This document shows positions 11,405 to 22,032 of a stretch of DNA of 64,000 nucleotides, one piece after another. The DNA comes from Mytilus edulis. Its lineage: Eukaryota; Mollusca; Bivalvia; Mytilida; Mytilidae. The first letter of the stretch is position 1. Each line of letters opens with the position of its first letter. Made by a program: the position numbers and the translations under genes. Below the pieces are notes generated by a model. That model saw only the letters and a program-made list of their open reading frames with translations, ran no database searches and was not told the origin of the DNA. The stretch spans positions 49,443,062-49,507,061 of the forward strand of contig NC_092346.1 of NCBI RefSeq assembly GCF_963676685.1, read 5' to 3'.

Positions 11405-11700
11405 GTAGTACTGTACACCAAGTCCAGGTACGCAATGAAAGAACAGGCTGCTCTCACCAGAGACAAACCAAGCCAGATCTTCGCCCAGGTTGTTTCAACA
11501 TGTGAAGATGATGTGCAAGCAATGATGCCCAGAGAAGAGAATTGTAAACGCACCATGCGCTACCAGCGTCCAGCACCACCTGTTCCCCAGAGCTTTGCAG
11601 ATGTCACACTGCCAGCAGAATTCACCATTACAACCAACAACCAACAGTTCCTACTGTATGACAATGGACAGAATGCTGATAACAGAATGTTGGGTACCAC
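11405..11700 (+). CDS. Second exon of FLYWCH-MULE-type protein
   Basis: The frame reads SRYAMKEQAALTRDKPSQIF, then an AQVV..DDVQAMMPREENCKRTMRYQ stretch, then PAEFTITTNNQQFLLYDNG. This order (helical linker, a DKPSQI motif, an Arg-rich segment, then F-LLYD-G) is the region that follows the FLYWCH finger in animal FLYWCH-MULE proteins, just upstream of the catalytic domain. The catalytic part is missing: after NRMLGT the frame reads into repeat sequence and stops at 11761. A polypyrimidine/AG acceptor just before the exon is not obvious. It is read together with the finger exon 1.9 kb upstream, with a LINE remnant between them. Confidence 0.55.
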
Positions 11701-11712
11701 ATCTTTTTTAAT

Positions 11713-11995
11713 ATATCAATACACGAGCTTGTACAGGTTTTCTTTTGCTTTGCGATTTTAAGTGTAATTTCCAAAGCAAAAGAGCATAAGACTTGTAGAA
11801 AAATACGTTTAGCTGTCTATAACTAGCATCATTCAAGAAAGATATGAAACAAAACTTATTACAACAAAACATTGTATCAGTTCACGAGCTTGTACCGGTT
11901 TTCTTTTGCTTTTGTAGAAACATATGCTAAGCTGTCTAATTTGCTTCTAATGTAAAAACACATGAAACAAAAATAATTACAACAAAACATGTATC
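11713..11995 (+). repeat. Imperfect tandem duplication, about 160 bp
   Basis: CACGAGCTTGTACMGGTTTT plus CTTTTGCTTT occurs at about 11722 and 11883. Each copy is followed by GAAACAAAA, an ATTACAACAAAACAT block and GTATCAG. The second copy is shorter. Confidence 0.7.
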
Positions 11996-12026
11996 AGTAA
12001 CATTACAAAAAAAATCCTTTGAATGA

Positions 12027-12118
12027 CATTGAAGACCTGTTGGTGAACGTCTGCTGTTGTCTGTTCTATGGTCGGGTTGTTGTCTCTTTGGCACATTCCC
12101 TATTTGCATTCTAAATTT
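12027..12118 (+). repeat. Dispersed mussel-type repeat tail
   Basis: Contains GACCTGTTGGTGAACGTCTG, GGTCGGGTTGTTGTCTCTTT and CACATTCCC..ATTTTA, a run I recognise as a frequent repeat end in mussel genomic and transcript sequence. There is no coding content; recognition is from memory. Confidence 0.5.
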
Positions 12119-12266
12119 TATAATAAAACAAAAGGATATGGGGTACAAAAAACACAAAACCATACTTGCACATGAACAGCAGAAAAAAAACCACACACAG
12201 ATAAAAGTCATTACCAATATATAAGTGCAGATCATATGACAGTTTTCATACAAAATATAAATTGTG

Positions 12267-12334
12267 ACTTTTTTTCCTGGACTTTTTTTCTCGTGACTTT
12301 TTTTCCGTGACTTTTTCCCGTGACTTTTTTTCCT
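12267..12334 (-). repeat. Array of GTGACTTTTTTTCC units (right inverted array)
   Basis: Five units of the reverse complement of the left array motif, some with CTGG or CTCG junctions. It closes the candidate MULE. Confidence 0.85.
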
Positions 12335-12387
12335 ACATTCCTTCTCACAACGTATAATACTTTAGCTATTTGACCAACGATGTTTAA

Positions 12388-13982
12388 AAAAAAAAGACAA
12401 CGAATTTAATGTCATCTTAAAGTCTGTTCAACTGGCAAGAATACCCCTAAAGCGGACAAGCAGTTTATTCTTTAAATTGCTGTCATTGAATATCATGAAA
12501 GAAAATAAATCCCGAAATTAATTTGAAACTTTAATACTTAATAGTTGTCCTAGAAAATATTCACATCCCTTGGGGTTTGTTAGTGTACGTCCAGTTCCAT
12601 ATATTTTACATGAATGTCGGAACAATTGTGATGAAGTCGAATTTCTTCCTTTATTCGAGAATTATCTAATTGATATATAAATTTGTGATTTTACTGTATT
12701 TAAATCAAATTGGTCCTCTTCTTCTTTTTCTTCTTCTTCTTTTGGTATACAATAGTCTATCGAATTCGATGATTACATACTGTTGGCATACGTGGACTAG
12801 TCTATTTACAAAACTGTTACCCCGATTTACACAAAATGTATGTTTCTTTCTTATGTTCAATGTATACATGTATATATTTTAAATTGCGATATAGCTCCGT
12901 AACTTCACGGCTATAAAGGCGTAGAAAAAAATCGTCGACAAGTGCGTACATTTTTTTATAAATCAATATTTCTGGTATGTTCCAATCTGTCCTTTAGTAT
13001 TGACAACAAGTATATAAATACATTTTCCCAAATTAAACCTTGGAAAAAAATGTAAATAGATTTATATTTCATCAAATCTTTTTTTTTTTTGGTATTGTTT
13101 ATATTTTTATAAATAATATTCTTTACACCAGTAATGTTATTTATAAACAAGCGTATGAGTTTAGTAATGACTAGTATATTATATCACTTTTGGACACGCA
13201 AGACAGAGATGTATATTATACACCTGATAGTTCAAAATGGAGAGTTATAAGTTATCGGACGTGTACACTGATCAATACCTACAGAAGTGAAACGATGCAT
13301 GAACTTGCAAGCCCGACAGGAAATCGCTTGAATACCTGGACGTGTCACCTCACACCCCACTCAATACCTTTGGGAGTAATACCTTTAGCCATGCTGGTGA
13401 TCAGATGAGGGAAGATACGAATTTATTTGAATAAAATTTATTACTTTAAAGAATTACAAACGAATTAGATTTTCGAAAACAATTTTCACGGAACACTTAT
13501 TTATGATTTGAAGTTTGACTTTTTAACTAATTCCAATATTAACAGTTTAAAAATAACAGACTATGGTTATTTAAAAAAATAAGAACATTTTCCGTATCAA
13601 GTAAGTTAGTCAGATAAAACAACCGTACGATTGACAAGATATCGACACGCAATTACGACTACATCGGTTACTGTAGTTTTGGTCCTTTGTGGTTTATAGA
13701 CATATCGTGATTTTTAATCGGAGAAGATGACACAATGGCAGAACTCAGAGAATTGATACTCTAAATTTAAAATCGATGGTGATCTCTTATCTAGCGGAAT
13801 AAAACTTTAATATCTATAAATTTGAGCATTTCTATACAGAATGGACATAATATCAATTTTTGATTTTTTTGCGAAGTTTCCCTTTAAGCGCATTTTACAC
13901 TTCTAGTAAAACCCTTGATATAATAGACGTTCAACAAATATACTATCATAAGTAAAGCAGACGAGACATTACAGCATTTGGG
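12388..13982. other. Non-coding interval
   Basis: AT-rich sequence with a CTTCTT microsatellite near 12717-12740 and a T run at 13081. No domain, exon or known repeat could be supported. Confidence 0.5.
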
Positions 13983-14082
13983 TTAGGTGGTTACGGGTAG
14001 ATGTAGTAACGTTGGGGACGTTGAGGGTCGGACTAAAGTAAAGGGTTGGGCTAAAGTTGAGTATTGGGTTAAAGGTCGAGAT

Positions 14083-14520
14083 TGTGTGTGTGTGTGTGTG
14101 TGTGTGTAATAGGAGAGACAGTGTGAGAGGAGAGAGTGTGAGGTGAGGTGAGAGGAGAGGAGTGAGCGTGTGAGAGAATGTGAGAGGTGAGAGGAGAGAA
14201 GTGAGCGTGTGGGAGAATGTGAGAGGAGCGGAGCGGAGTGAGAGAATGTGAGAGGTGAGAGGAGCGGAGTGAGAGTGTGAGAGGAGAGGAGAGGAGAAAA
14301 GTTTGAGTGGAGTGTGACAGTGTGAGGAGAGAGAATTTGAAAAGAGTGCGAAAGGGAGTGGGAGAGGAGAGGTGAGGAGAGAGTGAAAGGAACAGTGTGA
14401 CAGCGTGAGGAGAGAGTCTGAAAGGACGATTGTGAGAGGAGAGGAGAGACACTATGTGGGAGAAGAGAGACTGTGTAAGAGGAGAGATTATGTGTGAGAG
14501 AGAGAGCAGACAATAGTGAA
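14083..14520 (+). repeat. GT microsatellite followed by long purine (GA-rich) tract
   Basis: A (GT)n run at about 14088-14107 is followed by over 400 bp of imperfect GAGAGGAGAGG / GTGAGAG repeats, almost pure purine plus T on this strand. A long Ser/Leu/His-rich open frame on the opposite strand is only a by-product of this composition. Confidence 0.9.
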
Positions 14521-14688
14521 GTGAGAGATAGGACTGATTAAGTATATGTGTGTGTTTTGGAGAGAGTGCATGTGTGTGAGAGGAAGTACCGAGTGAGTGT
14601 TTGGGTTAGAGGGAGAGAAGAGGGAGAGCATGGAGAGACTTTAGTGGAGACATAGTGTGTGATTTCTATTATATTATATATTATATAT

Positions 14689-15858
14689 GTAGGACTCTAA
14701 AGTGCGATGGTCATGCTAAAGTGCGATGGTCTACGCTAAAGTACGATGGCGTCTCACGCTAAACTGTGATGGTTGTTTGTATGCTAAAGTTCGTTGGTAT
14801 ATCACGCTAAAGTGCGATGGACCAAAAGGATAATGTTAAAGAGCTTAACACGTTAAAGTATATGGATGTTATAAAAATGTATATAGCTAGTTTGCTAATG
14901 TATAAAATATGTGATAGGCTTTATAATTTACTTGAAGGCTTACGTTATTGTTTCTAAATTTGAAAGAGCGACCACGTAATAATTGCTTAAAAGATAATTT
15001 TGGTGTCATAAAAATACTGCATTTTCTGCAAATTCGCGAGTATTAATTATTTGGATAACTGGTGTAGATTGTCGTTCGCACATCCTAGCACTAACGTAAA
15101 AAAAATCCATTAAAGTCGTCATTGTAAATTACCAATACAAAACTCGTTCAATGTTAGAAGGTGAAACATTTATCTGTATACTTAAATGCGAGAGAAAGGG
15201 CGAAATTTGCCGAGATTTTTCCTTTTTTGTTGCTAGTGCAAATACATGTTATATTTTCCTACAATGTACAAACTAATGTTTAGCCGTCAATTTTTTTATT
15301 TACGCTTGAAAACATGTTGTTATTTGAAATTGACCGAGGTTAATTTTCAATAAAATCGATAATATTTTAATAGGGACAGTATTTAGTAAAGTGAAACGAA
15401 AATAATAAATTAAAAAAAAATATATACGTTCGCTTTCAATAGAAGCAGGATACAAGATACTTAAGCGAATACTATTTTGTATCTATATATAGTAAACTAA
15501 TCATCTGCAGGAAACAAGTCCTTCTTTCTGTACCCCCCACCCCCCCTCTCCCCCCCAAAAAACCAAACAAACAAAACACTTACATTAATTTTGCTGCATC
15601 CGACAAAGCACGATTAGGTTTAAATAATTTAAGACATGCATGGACATTTGATTTAGATTCTGTTAATTAAATCAAATATTCTTAATTTATCTTCCGGTAT
15701 GAACATTTTTGGTTTGTATAAACGACTGTTGACGTCATAATTCAACTACGTTTCTTACGTCTATACTTTCGCGTACCATCGCACTTTAGCGTATGCAGGC
15801 ATCGCACTTTAGCGTGACCATCGCACTTTAGCGTCCCCATCGCACTTTAGAGTCCTAC
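14689..15858. mobile_element. 1.17-kb MITE with subterminal repeat arrays
   Basis: The ends are perfect inverted repeats beginning GTAGGACTCTAAAGTGCGAT and closing with its complement at 15858. Inside each end are further copies of a 17-mer, ACGCTAAAGTGCGATGG: five or six degraded copies at 14705-14820, and three inverted copies at 15777-15835. The flanks are ATATAT on both sides, so the target duplication (TA or ATATAT) is ambiguous. The interior has no transposase frame, so this is a non-autonomous DNA transposon of unassigned superfamily. Confidence 0.85.
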
Positions 15859-17062
15859 ATATATAAAATAAATAAATGATTTGAAATACGTAAAAGGTAT
15901 AAAAAATCATAAGATTTCCGAATGCAATTAGGTTCTCTGGTTCAAAACCTTGGTCCAATCCGGTTTTTTTGGTTCGAAACCATGGTAACTGGTTCAACAT
16001 CCGGGTTGTTTGGTTATAACAACGCAACTTATTGGTTCTAACCGGGTTCTTTTCTAATGTTTCCGTTGAACTTCGAGAAGATATCCGCAAGTATCCGAAT
16101 AAAGTGATAAAATGGATCAAAGACGCTTATCTTGTTAATAATATATATAATGGTACTCTTTAAACAAAAATTAAGTCTGCTGCTATAACGGTATGTGTTG
16201 ATGTATTTCAGGCACATAAGATATATGGTACGATGAAAGGTTTACACGTGGTCAGTGTGACGACTTTCTACCATGATCGTAACACACACAAATGATTTAT
16301 AATCACGTTTTTACACTTGTTGTATGTGTACACTTTCAAGGACTTTTAAAAGGTGGGCATTTAAGTACTGAGGTTATTGAGAACAAAAAAAAAAAATACA
16401 TGACCATCATTGTGCATGGATATTTTGCATAGATAAGCTTATATTATATGTAGCTTTCTCAAAAAGTCAGGTAAAATATATTAACTTAATAACGTTTTTT
16501 TTTTATATCTTTTAACAGTTATCTGAATCATTGCAGTTCGAAATTTAATATATATATGCAAGACAGGACAGTATTTTATTCATTCCTTTTTTCAAGGGTT
16601 GTGTAATTTGAACCAGTTTCCGGTCACGATAGCCCCTTCCTTAGTTCAATGTCGTACCTACTTTTTAACATAACATGCGGGAATTTTTTTCTAAAGTAGG
16701 ATACAGTATAGTTGAATAAAATAAACAATTTTGACAGCACAATCATTAGACATAATGTTTAAATGCAGTGCATGGGTGCTCAAAGGTTATCATGGTTATC
16801 GATGACTTGATACTGTTTCATGCATCATTTGTTTAGTCGGGGGATGATCTATCAGACAATAATACGATGCCGTACGGTTTAAATCGATATTGAATGGATT
16901 CCGATATTATTTTAATTTCAACATAGCTTTACGACATTGTTACAGTTCGGTGTTTAGTTTTTCGTGGTTATATTATTCAAATTTTAATCTTGAAAACTAA
17001 AGAGCTAAAGTGAATAACTTCCCTTTGATCACAACTTTGACCGAGTCTTGTAACTTGACTTT
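15859..17062. other. Non-coding interval
   Basis: A short Asn/Arg-rich minus-strand frame (16120-15809) includes the MITE end and is not credible. A 16-18 nt GGTTNNAACC-type motif recurs near 15930-16040 (TTGGTTC/GAACC). Nothing else was recognised. Confidence 0.45.
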
Positions 17063-17430
17063 CTAGAACGTTATCAACAGTCTGAGAGTTTCAGCATGAT
17101 CAAATTTATCTACCATTCTGAAAGTTTCAGCATGACCAAATTTATCTACCATTCTGAAAGTTTCAGCATGACCAAATTTATCTACCATTCTGAGAGTTTC
17201 AGCATGACCAAATTTATCTACTAATCTGAGAGTTTCAGCATGACCAAATTTATCTACCAATCTGAGAGTTTCAGCATGACCACATTTAACTATAACCATT
17301 CTGATAGTTTCAACATGACCAAATTTATTTACCAATCTGAAAGTTTCAGCATGACCCAAATTTATCTACCAATCTGAAAGTTTCAGCATGACCACATTTA
17401 ACTATGAACATTCTGATAGTTTCAATCTAA
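17063..17430 (-). repeat. 36-bp minisatellite, about 10 copies
   Basis: The unit CATGACCAAATTTATCTACC plus ATTCTGAAAGTTTCAG is repeated about ten times with point changes and two 4-6 bp insertions. Because 36 is divisible by three, the minus strand reads as a 12-residue repeat (GHAETLRLVDKF); a 98-codon open frame results. There is no other sign of coding. Confidence 0.9.
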
Positions 17431-17507
17431 CAATCTCAGAGTGTCAATAGCCTAAGGGCCAAGTTAATGAAGATTTAGTAATTTGAAATTAGTTGAGATG
17501 CAAACAC

Positions 17508-17995
17508 CTAGTCCTTACAGAGAGACAAAAAAAAACCAGGGACATTCATAGACATACTCATAAGTCAAAAATAAACTGTCAACGCCATTGATAAAAACGA
17601 CAAACAGACAATACATAAAACCCGAAATAAAAATCTAAAGACTATTAAGCAATACGAACCCCAACAAAAACTTGGGCTGATTACAGGTGCTCCATAATGG
17701 TAAGCAGATTCTGCTCTACATTTGGCACCTATCGTGTTGCTCGTGTAAGTACAAACCTGGTAATGAGTCTAATTTAGGAGGTAAATTTCGGGGGAAAAGG
17801 GACGGGACTACAATTAAGATAATTCGAACATATCCGCCGTCAACTAACTCGTAATGGCGGTCGTAATATTTACGAAGGAATAATTTCAACTTTTGTTTCA
17901 AATTCTTGCTGTTTAATAGCTTCCTTGTAAGCAGCTACCCTCTATCAAGAAAATCATGATAGGAAATAAATGTTCTGGAATATCATATCAATTGG
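17508..17995 (-). mobile_element. Old Naiad-like PLE fragment: RT C-terminus and 3' UTR
   Basis: On the minus strand from 17995 to 17780 the sequence parallels the end of the RT at 46705-46905, including LKLFLRKYYDRHYELVD (compare LKSSLRKFYGRHHELVD). It continues with the 3' UTR (GTGTTGC, GGCACC, CTGCTTACC, GGAGCACCTG). Many substitutions mark it as much older than the copy at 42-47 kb. Confidence 0.7.
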
Positions 17996-19560
17996 AGTCA
18001 TTAATAGTCTTGTTAACTGTTAGCATTATTAATGTGTATGATGTTGCTATTGTAGCATTTGCAGTTTGTATACTGATAGCAGGTTGTTAATCTTGACTTC
18101 CAGTGATAAGTTATACAATATCATTATTGAACTCTCGTTCAACGTCATACATATAATTGTATTATATAAGAGACATTCCTTGTTAAAAAAAACCCAAATT
18201 ATCGGTTTATGAGCGTTTGATATCTGTCGGTGTTTGTACTTTTGTACAGAGCTCAATGTGCTATTCTACAGCTGACGTGTTATTACCGTGTCTGTTCTAT
18301 AAATGTGTAAATACGTGGAAAAGCAAAGTAAAGTGGAATATAATTTAATTTGGCTCAATTTCATTAAAATTCCTCTTCATGTTTATGTATAGTATAAGCC
18401 TACATATATGCCAATTGATGTTGACCATACCTAACATGTTCTGCATAGGTGTAACAAATTACATGTTTCCTAAACTGTCAGCAGTAGATACAAACAAATT
18501 ACAATCCGTAGTTTGTTTTCATTCTTTCAATAACATGTTCGCTATTATGGTTCGAATTCTATACAATTGAACGGTTCAACCTCATCGGTGGACTAATGGT
18601 TGCCTGTGTCCTTTAGCCATTCTTAACCAATGCCAATTTTACCCGGGGGGAGCTGGATTGATCCAATTTCCCCTTTATCCAATCCCCCCCCCCCCCCCCT
18701 TTAGCGTGATGTGATATAACTGGTTGTTCTTTAATAACGAAATAACTACAAACGATTTTTTTTATGTTTGAGACACTACTACAGTTTGTATTAAAAAAAA
18801 AGCATACAATGACAGATATTAACTGCGAAAACATGACTATTCAGTAAGGTTGTGAAACGACAGTTTTTTCAACCGGAGATAGACAAGACTATTTCAAAAT
18901 TGGCTCATACCAGTTTTTCTCCCAGGGGGAACTGGCATGGGGGAAGAATGGCTATTTAACACCTGTTCGCCTCATGTGCGGGACGTCGGACAAATCACTC
19001 GCACACTCGCAAAGCTATACAAGGCAAGCATCCAGGTTTTTGGTGGGGTTTTTGAAACATGTATACTATTTTTTGTTTTTTATTGTGTTTTAAAGACTGT
19101 TTGTCTTTTTGTCAAATTCTTTTTTTGTAAATAAAACCACTGATTACATCGTATACGTATAGAAAGTGTTGTACAAGAAACTTATTTGCGTTTTTGCCTT
19201 TTACAATGAATACTGTTAATGATAAGCAGAGATGATCAGCCATAAAAGATTGCAAAAACGGCTATGTAACTGAAACTGGCATTTAACTTCTTATGAGAGT
19301 AATGGTTCTTGAATGACGATTTCAGCATATTTTGCACTTTTTCTTTTTATCATCAAAGCCGTTTATAGATTAAAAGAAACTTAAGAAATAAGGTATCTTA
19401 AAAGGAAATTTATTAATTTCTAATCAAGTATTTGTAGAAGTATTACCTTTCAGTAAATATTTTGACCATTTTTGATTAATTGACAGTCCTTGTCATTAAT
19501 CATACGATATTATTTTCGCCTTGTGGAATATGATTGCTTAAGAAACATGATATTTTTATT
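17996..19560. other. Non-coding interval with poly-C run
   Basis: A C run at about 18686-18700 is flanked by two resembling GGGGG..CTGG / CCAG..CCC segments (18640 and 18910). A GTTTTTGGTGGGGTTTTTG stretch near 19035 loosely resembles the Naiad 3' UTR but is too short to call. No gene was recognised. Confidence 0.4.
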
Positions 19561-19830
19561 AGTTGTTATTGGCTTAGAAGTAGCGGTCAGTAATTGCGAG
19601 TGCTCTCAGATCTTTACTTGGTGTCTTTTTTGTTGTGGGATGTCTTAATACCCAGTCACGACCGATCTGTGTTTGTGTTTTAGTTGTTTTTTCTGCTTTG
19701 TATCGATCTGATACTTAAAGACCTTTTCAACTGATTTTTATTTGTTTAACTTCTGTGATACAAAATTGTTATAAATGAAATCCTAGTCGGTCCTTTTATC
19801 ACATTTCTCTAACTCATGTATCTTTACCCG
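19561..19830 (+). repeat. Dispersed repeat, same family as 62631-62840
   Basis: Shares AGTTGTTA, GCGAGTGCTCTCAGATCT, TGTCTTTTTTGTT, GGGATG..AAT/GTACC..CACG and TTTTTCAACTGATTT, in the same order, with 62631-62790. It is probably a SINE or other short non-autonomous element. No coding capacity. Confidence 0.65.
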
Positions 19831-20124
19831 TCTTGTAAATAAATAATTTGGTTCAATGGTAACGAGGAACAACCCTTTTTTTCTTCATGAAAACGTTCTA
19901 TCCTATATCAGTGTATTTTTAGACACCAATTAAAAATTAAGGGGTTGAATGAACTTTATCAATACCGACTTCTCCCATCCAGCAGGAAATCCCATGCTTA
20001 GAGGGCATGCATGCCATTTTGGCTGTGTGGATGTTTGAATATACGAAACCATGTCTTAAGAAATATTTGACTAGAAAATTGAATTTCTCCTAGGTATAAA
20101 ACCAGGTTTGATCCACCGTTTACT

Positions 20125-20240
20125 AGAATAACCTGTACCAACTCAGGAATATGACAGTTGTTTTCCATTCGTTTGATGTATTATAACTTTTGATTTTACC
20201 ATCTAATAAAGGAATTTCAGTTTGAATTTTTCCTGGAGTT
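20125..20240 (+). repeat. Dispersed repeat, same family as 58160-58270
   Basis: CAGGAATATGACAGTTGTT, CCATTCGTTTGATGTATT, TTTTGATTTTACCAT and AATTTTTCCTGGAGTT parallel 58170-58255 and, on the other strand, 50222-50315. Frequent in mussel sequence from memory. The minus-strand open frame across it is not a gene. Confidence 0.55.
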
Positions 20241-20795
20241 TTATATTTTTCATTAATTAATCTTTTTTTCTGGGTGTAAAGAACCATGCATTGAATATAC
20301 ACCTGTGTTCGATGACCTTTTGCAAGGCAGTGTTTGTACCACTGCAAGAAAACATCTGTTGTGATCCAACGCAGCCCGTCCGGATCGACCAACTTTGAAG
20401 TACTTAATTTATTCTTTTATTTTTTAAATTGTTATCGTCAAGACTATGCATAATGATTACTAATACTATTTTTTTCATTATTAAGGAATATTTATATGCA
20501 AAAAATCTTATGAGAATTCGCAGAAGGAAAAAAGGGCATTACGGGATGTCCATTTGATATTTGGAGAGAGTGGGTAGGAGGATTTCCACGGATTAAATAT
20601 TCATTTTCATCTAGAATCTACGTCTTCACATGCTTTTTTTTCTCTGCGCGGAAATTAATTTTTCACTTTTGTACAAAGTTATATATTCACCAGACCAGAT
20701 TATTTATTTTAAAAAATACAATCTCCTCCCCCGAAAATTAAATGTTTGGCCCTTTACTGCTTCAAAAAATATATTGATTAACTAAACATTCTGAG

Positions 20796-20836
20796 TTTGA
20801 CTGTCCCTCTAGTATCTTTCGTCCCTCTTGACGCGA
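20796..20836 (+). mobile_element. Terminal 40 bp of Naiad-type 3' UTR
   Basis: GAGTTTGACTGTCCCTCTAG, TATCTTTCGTCCCTCTT matches the extreme 3' end of the PLE copies at 43797-43834 and 47167-47204 with one or two changes: a severely 5'-truncated insertion. A faint minus-strand relative may follow at 20900-20950. Confidence 0.55.
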
Positions 20837-20949
20837 CTCCCCCCTTCAATTTCATCATTGTCATATTATCTATTTTCCTCAGTTTGCATGCAAGAACTTT
20901 AGTGCGAAAGGAAAGGCAAAAGATACCAAGAGAGAGTCGAAAATAAACT

Positions 20950-21889
20950 GAAAGTAAGCATAGTGTAGGTACAGGTTTAATCTGGTTAAGGGTTCACTGT
21001 GTTCATAAACGCATGTGCATGAGAACCGGTTCAAACTAGAATATGGTCAAATTAACAATGATTCTGGTAATTTATTATCTCCAATGATTTATTTAGGACT
21101 TGACGTATCTGGGTTGTAAGTAGCATTTACGCAAACGATTGGTTTTATTTTTACTGAATAAATGTGTTGTTCATGTTATTTAGTCTTTCTGAATAATAAA
21201 GTGCTATGAATACGTATTTTCTTTGTTCAAATATCACACATTTTAAACATGTCTGTGTGTATTTATAGTGTGTTTCATATTATGACGACAGCTAAGTACA
21301 AATCAATAGTGTATGTGTATTTGATTACGTATCTGTTCTCATTGTTGTATCAAAGATAAAAAAAATAATGTATTAAAGTGGTAATTTTTATGTTCATTAT
21401 CAATGGAAATAGTCATTGATATATAACAATTATGGTAAACAAAAGATAGACGAGTCACGATATAAACGACTTTTCGTTTCATTAAAAATATAACATGTAA
21501 GTCATGTAAGTCATATATAATGTATAAAAAAAAAACTGATTAAAGGAATTATCGCATAAATATAATATATACATTTGTATATTCATTCAGCAGTTTCATT
21601 TTGAATATTTTAGTCTTATGATACATTAATTTTATTTATTAATAATTCATGAAAATAATAAATAATTCGTATTAGTCTTTGATTGGCAACACGACTGACC
21701 ATTGCTGACATTACACTACTATTTATTAAAGTTGTGACAAAGTTAGTCATGGATACTGTGCATGTGTGTGTGAAGTGCAGAACCAGAACTATACTATATA
21801 ACCGTTACAGCTATATTTTCTGATTAATCATTTCGTCTTGCATTTAAATATCTATTTATATATGTTGATATTTATAGCCTTTTTCTTCT
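20950..21889. other. AT-rich non-coding interval
   Basis: No recognisable gene, repeat family or RNA. Only simple AT-rich sequence. Confidence 0.5.
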
Positions 21890-22030
21890 TCGCTGTGAAT
21901 ACCACTGTCACTCTAATATAATTATAATCAATTTAACTATTGTCAGTTTATTGTCTTAATTTTGTATGCCATAACCATTTAATGTAAATGTGTTTGTGCG
22001 AATAAAATATTGTCTATTGTCTATTGTCTA
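21890..22030 (+). mobile_element. LINE 3' end with heptamer tail
   Basis: Sequence ends AATAAAATATTGTC followed by three direct CTATTGT heptamers at 22008-22030. A polyadenylation-like signal plus a short tandem tail is the usual 3' end of mollusc LINEs. A Tc1 element was inserted immediately after it. Confidence 0.5.
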
Positions 22031-22032
22031 TA

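Larger units (their letters stand above)
8208..12387 (+). mobile_element. Candidate MULE-like DNA transposon with FLYWCH protein exons
   Basis: The segment is bounded by oppositely oriented arrays of a GGAAAAAAAGTCAC motif (8403-8509 and 12267-12334). Outside these lies a roughly 43-bp imperfect direct repeat (8208-8252 and 12343-12387). Inside are a FLYWCH zinc-finger exon and a second exon typical of the N-terminal half of FLYWCH-MULE transposase proteins; no catalytic transposase domain is visible. I infer a non-autonomous or internally deleted Mutator-like element. Exact termini and a target duplication could not be fixed. Confidence 0.5.

Noticed and set aside
13983..14513. 176-codon Ser/Leu/His-rich minus-strand frame
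   Set aside because: Produced by the GT and GA-rich tract read in the antisense direction. Overlapping frames are equally open.
17063..17359. 98-codon frame with 12-residue repeats
   Set aside because: A 36-bp minisatellite. No other evidence of coding.
20123..20392. 89-codon minus-strand frame
   Set aside because: It overlaps a dispersed repeat seen in three places and its reading is not kept in the other copies.
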